Origin: Combretum micranthum | Lineage: Eukaryota > Streptophyta > Magnoliopsida > Myrtales > Combretaceae | Direction of reading: 5' to 3' | Assembly (NCBI GenBank): GCA_024138025.1 | Contig: JAMXBD010000970.1 | Location: 1-64,000 of the forward strand | Length of the DNA stretch: 64,000 nt | In this document: piece by piece, positions 59,936 to 64,000 of the stretch | How positions within the stretch are numbered: position 1 is the stretch's first letter | Layout: every line of letters starts with the position of its first letter | Position numbers and translations under genes: made by a program | The notes under the pieces: model-generated | What the model saw: only the letters and a program-made list of their open reading frames with translations | What the model was told of the DNA's origin: nothing | Databases searched by the model: none

Positions 59936-59943
59936 TATAAATA
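59936..59943 (+). promoter_or_regulatory. TATA box of Tat-like LTR
   Basis: TATAAATA lies directly downstream of the 44-bp array and is followed by a CA-rich putative transcription start region (59960-59990). Confidence 0.65.
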
Positions 59944-61190
59944 CCGGCATACCACAATACAACAAGACAACACAAATCACTTAAAAGAGATCAAATATGA
60001 AGTTATAAGAAGTTAGGGTTTCGAATGTAAAACATCAATTCTGAAATTTTCTAGGAAATTTTGAAGCAATTGAAGGTTAAAATCTATCATCACAAGATCG
60101 ATTGAGGGCTTTTGAAGACCAATTCATGATGATCCAATTAGTCACAAATTGCCACTAGAATCTCATATTCAATTACGCCAGCTGCTTATCCTTCACCCCT
60201 TCCCTAAGCTGCGTGCGTCTTAATGTTGTACAAGTAAGTTCTTTTATTTCTCTTTTCATTTTTTTCTATTTTATGTTTTTTAAAAAAACTTTAAAAAAGG
60301 AAAAAAAATAGATAAAAGACATATAATATATATATATATGATGCATATAATAGGAAATATAAATAGATATTATATAAAAAGTATATATAAATATGATATA
60401 AATTATTTTGACATATAGAAAAACTTATTTTTCATAAATAAAAATGAACTTGGTAGCTTATAAGGTTTAACGCCCCATACTCTATTTTTGATAAATTGAT
60501 TAAAATTTAATGAACTTAAAGTGAAAAGAGTTCAAAACTTAAAAATAACCAATCCACTAAAGCTTTTTTTATAAAAAGAACTATGTGTTGTTTGATCTCG
60601 ATTAGCGGGTACATAGGCACCATCAAGGCAACATAAAAAATGAAAAATGAAAAAAAAAACTATTTATTTATTTATTTCTATTTTGAATTAATTCATTGTT
60701 CATATTGTAAGCTTTGTAATAAATTATAAATATCAATACTATTTGTACTTATGTGTAAATATTGATGTAAATAATGATTTTTTTATTCCTTAAAATTGCA
60801 ATAATAACTTGTAGATATTATAATTTGTAAATTGTTTTTTTTACATTAGTAAATTTTCGAGCATTAAAAGGATAAACTTTAAATTTTAAATTTCAAGTGA
60901 TAACCATATGGTTTTAATAGGTTAGCCTCCGGATCCAAAATTTCTGATTTATAAAATTTGGTTTGTAAATCAAAATTTTTGCAAACTAGTAGCTAAGTTA
61001 GGATTAACTAACCCATTAATCCTAACGTATAAATTTTTTCGATTTAACGGGGGGCGACTCCAAATTGTTTTCAAAATTAAATTTCTTTTAATTCTTAGTC
61101 GATGGTTCGTATTAAATAGGTTTTTGTTTAATATGGATTGGATTAAAAGAAATTAAACTAGAAATAAAAAAAAATCCAAGCTCGATAACT

Positions 61191-61210
61191 TGGTGACTCC
61201 ACTAGGGACA
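61191..61210 (+). promoter_or_regulatory. Primer-binding-site-like sequence
   Basis: TGGTGACTCCACTAGGGAC starts with the TGG needed to pair with a tRNA CCA end and follows the LTR. It resembles the TGGCGACTCC... site of Tat/Ogre elements (tRNA-Arg as I recall). A second CGACTCCA occurs at about 61055, so the LTR end is not certain. Confidence 0.55.
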
Positions 61211-63298
61211 CTTATTTTTTTTAAAGAGCTAGCCACTTAAAGTTTTAAATTTAAAGTTTATCCTTTATTTGCTCATTCTTTATATTTATTTGTATAGCTA
61301 TTAACTAATAAATAGTTGTTCTAATATTTTCTTTAAGTGATGCAGATAAAAAAGAAAGTTCTATAAATACCCCTAGCTGGGGCAAATGTTATCTTTAGGG
61401 GGGGAGTTTATGAAAACTGTGTGCTAAATACGGTCAGAACCAGGCCGTCTTAAGACCCTAGGTAGGGAGGTTGCTAGTAGGATTTGGAGGTTGTGGCTTT
61501 CCACCCTCTAGTTCACAAAATGACCTCTCGCTATGATTTAGTGTTGATCCACGATCTACTAGACCGGGAACCTTTAGAACCCACCCAATTGCATTCATAA
61601 ACATGGGTAGCGATTAAATAATAATGGAGCATAAGTCAAGGGCTTACAGTTTCAAATCATTTTGAAAATTATTTATCTCACTTTTTTTAAAAAAACAAGA
61701 TTGGAACTGAAATGAAAAATTTCAAATTTACCTCATTATTAATTAGTTGTCAACGTCTAAGTTTGCATCTGTGTGAATTGCATGTGTAATATGTAATGTG
61801 AATAATTTATTATACTTTGTACATAATACCTTATTGTAAGTATTATAGCTATTTGTATATAGTTCAAAAAAATAATAAAATGCTAAACTTGTAAAATGAC
61901 CTGAATAAAAAAAAAAAGATAAAAAGATTTATTTTTTACTCATGTAAAATAGTGTGCATCTTTGTGATATAAAAAAACCGTAATTATCAATAATCTTTTT
62001 TTCATTTTTTTTGTAGAAAAAACTAAAATTGTAAATAATCTTTAAATTAGGTAGATCATAATAAGGTAAATACAAAACTTGTATATAAAGGTTGTTAAAA
62101 AATGTATAATAGACTTGTAAATATTCATAAATTGTACATAATTTGATATCCATTAGATTAGTTCCTCTTCTAGATCATCATAGGCCTTTTCAATTAGAAT
62201 CACTCTTTGTCATATGTATTTCACTCCTTTAAACTCAAGTCTATTATCCTATAAATGCCAGTCTTCATTTGTGAATATTTAAAAGAAAAAAAAATTCATC
62301 ATTACTCTTTACAAATTATTTTGAAAAAGAAAAAAGAAATGATACTTTATAAAATAGTTTTTGGTTTCAATTTTTCAAAAGGAAAAAAAAAAAAAGAATT
62401 ATCTCTATGAATAAATTTCCATTTTAGGTTGCAAACAGTCATTGTAAAATATGGTTTCCAAATACTTTTTTTATAAATATCTATTATCCTTTTAGTAACT
62501 AATGTTTAGTTATTTCTTGAATAAAATTTTCTAATAAATTTAAAAAAAAAAGTTTTTCAAAAAAAAAAAAAAAAGAGAGAAAAAGAAAAATTTGCTAACA
62601 ATCAATGATCCTTTTAATTTTTAGGCCCAATTATCACTCGCTTTAGGCTAAAAGAGAACAACAAATGAAAATAAGGGGGCAAAAAGGACTTGGTAAGTCA
62701 CTAATTAGGGGCGTTTGCCAGCCTTAATTTCTATAATGTAAACCCAATATAAAATGGGCATTTAGTGAATTAGCTTGAGGCAAACTAAAAGAATGGATGA
62801 TTGATAATTAAGAAAAATATCTAATAAAAAAGGTCTAGAATGATAAGAGGCAAAACGAATCTTAAACACTAACCCTAAACACTCGAGAGCAGAGCAATAT
62901 TAAAGGGAGGAAATTGACTCATTCCTTAAAGGAGGTCTACCTTGAATTTGATACTTGCGTCAAAGTGACATTAGATATTCATTTCAATATCCCAAACACA
63001 CTTATCCTTGCCAACCCAGTTGAGCTATTAAGGAAGTATTTTAAAAGGTAAACCCTGTCAAGAACTACCCCATAATGGGGCAATTTGGAGATTATAGTTA
63101 TTAATAAGGAGGAAACAAAGGATTAACTAATGTGTGTTTACCCTAGTTGTATCAATTCAAGAGCAATCATTTGATATAGATAATTCATTTCCTTTGAAAG
63201 GAAGAAGAGACCTATTCAAAACCATACATAACCCATACACTTTGAGTTGTAAGCCATCCAATGAAAGTTGAAGAAACACAAATCACCTTGAATTCAAA

Positions 63299-63340
63299 AA
63301 AAAAAAAAAAAAAAAAGAGAAGAAGAAGAAGAAGGAAAAA
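63299..63340. repeat. Poly-A followed by (GAA)n
   Basis: A run of about 18 A, then GAGAAGAAGAAGAAGAAGG, inside the leader of the Tat-like element. No gene is visible around it. Confidence 0.8.
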
Positions 63341-64000
63341 GAAGCAAAATAATCTACTTTATTCAATAATTAAATTTTCATGTGAATATAATATTAGTTA
63401 TAAATATTAACTTTGAAGTAATTTTATATATGAAAATGAATGTGTAGAAATAGGTTTGATATATTATGTTTATTAATGTAAATTATTGATGTATGTGAGT
63501 ATGCGTAATGAGATTAATGTTGTTGTTTTATGTATATTAATGTGTGTATGGTATAATTAATGTTTATGTCTTTTATAAATTAATATGAGTGTGTTATGTT
63601 TAAAATTATCAAAACAACTTTTGAATTACCTAAGATTTTGTTAGCAGAATTTTTCAACAATTTTAGCCCATTTTCAAGTTCAAATTAAACTTAAATTAAC
63701 TCTAAATTAAGCCAAATTAAACCTAAGTCACATATGCCCCAAAAGTCAAACTTATGATAAAATTGAATCCTAAATTTGATCAAATATAGCCTCTTTTGGC
63801 AGCCCCCAATTTTCATACGAATTTCCACTTTTCTTTCCTTTCTCTTTTCCTTCTATCTTCAAACCATAAGCCTTAAACCAAAACCAATATCAGGCTCTTG
63901 CATTCAACAATCCCTCCAAGCCAAAGCCTCTTCATGTAAGTTAAAACTAGTATAAACTCTTTGTTTTATTTCTTTTCTTGTAATATAGGTGTAGAATCTA

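Larger units (their letters stand above)
59197..64000 (+). mobile_element. 5' part of a Tat-like Ty3/gypsy retrotransposon
   Basis: An LTR starts at 59197 (TGTAACACTCC). Its U3 has a 44-bp tandem array and then a TATA box (59936-59943). Farther on lies GCGGGTACATAGGCA (60605-60619), a motif I know from Tat-type LTRs. GATAACT then precedes the primer-binding-site-like TGGTGACTCCACTAGGGAC (61191 on), giving an LTR of about 2.0 kb. From 61211 to the window end there is a long non-coding leader, including CTAAATACGGTCAGAACC (61424 on) and ACTAGACCGGGAAC (61558 on). No gag appears before 64000. A long leader is usual in Tat/Ogre elements. The 5' target duplication would be GTAAG (59192-59196). Confidence 0.7.

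Overview
The window is plant nuclear DNA, most probably from an eudicot. It is very AT-rich, packed with nested LTR retrotransposons, and holds one intact protein-coding gene: an intronless RING-H2 (ATL-type) ubiquitin-ligase gene on the minus strand at 43261-43815. Apart from it I see no convincing host gene, no RNA gene and no CRISPR. Long open frames elsewhere are decayed retroelement genes or chance frames in low-complexity DNA.

The commonest component is one family of non-coding LTR-like units that begin TGTAAACCC and end GNGTGACA or a variant. There are seven copies: 1675-~4440 (fragment, +), 7292-10799 (-), 10887-15280 (-), 23493-27923 (+), 33993-37529 (-), 51295-54813 (+) and 54889-59196 (+, interrupted). 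They occupy about 26 kb, in a short class near 3.5 kb and a long class near 4.4 kb. Two have perfect 5-bp target-site duplications (CATAT, CTTTC) and three have 4/5 matches, so they are individual insertions and most simply solo LTRs. Each carries a TATA box followed by a CT-rich leader, and in most copies the leader ends in a splice-donor-like AG|GTAA.

The largest single element is an Athila-like Ty3/gypsy retrotransposon on the minus strand, 21764-39921. Its 5' LTR is at 38497-39920, followed by a tRNA-Asp-type primer-binding site, gag, protease, reverse transcriptase, RNase H, remnants of a post-pol gene, a polypurine tract and the 3' LTR at 21764-23175. TAGAG lies just outside both ends. 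Two solo LTRs are nested inside it, one in gag and one beside the 3' LTR. Integrase is not recognisable, and stops and frameshifts make the coding region dead. A second gypsy pseudogene on the plus strand (about 18140-20545: gag, zinc knuckle, protease) is split by a 329-bp foldback element and by an LTR-like insertion.

Both window edges are Tat-like LTR elements inserted into copies of the TGTAAACCC family. At the left, 1-1674 (-) has a GC-rich segment and a 27-bp tandem array. At the right, 59197-64000 (+) has a 44-bp repeat array directly upstream of its TATA box, a primer-binding-site-like sequence and a long leader.

From 45.7 to 50.2 kb there is a CACTA transposon end, two direct copies of a 1.5-kb segment that itself contains two foldback elements, and a copy of an LTR-like repeat also found inverted at 19.5-20.25 kb. 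The region reads as heterochromatin-like transposon sediment around one intronless gene.
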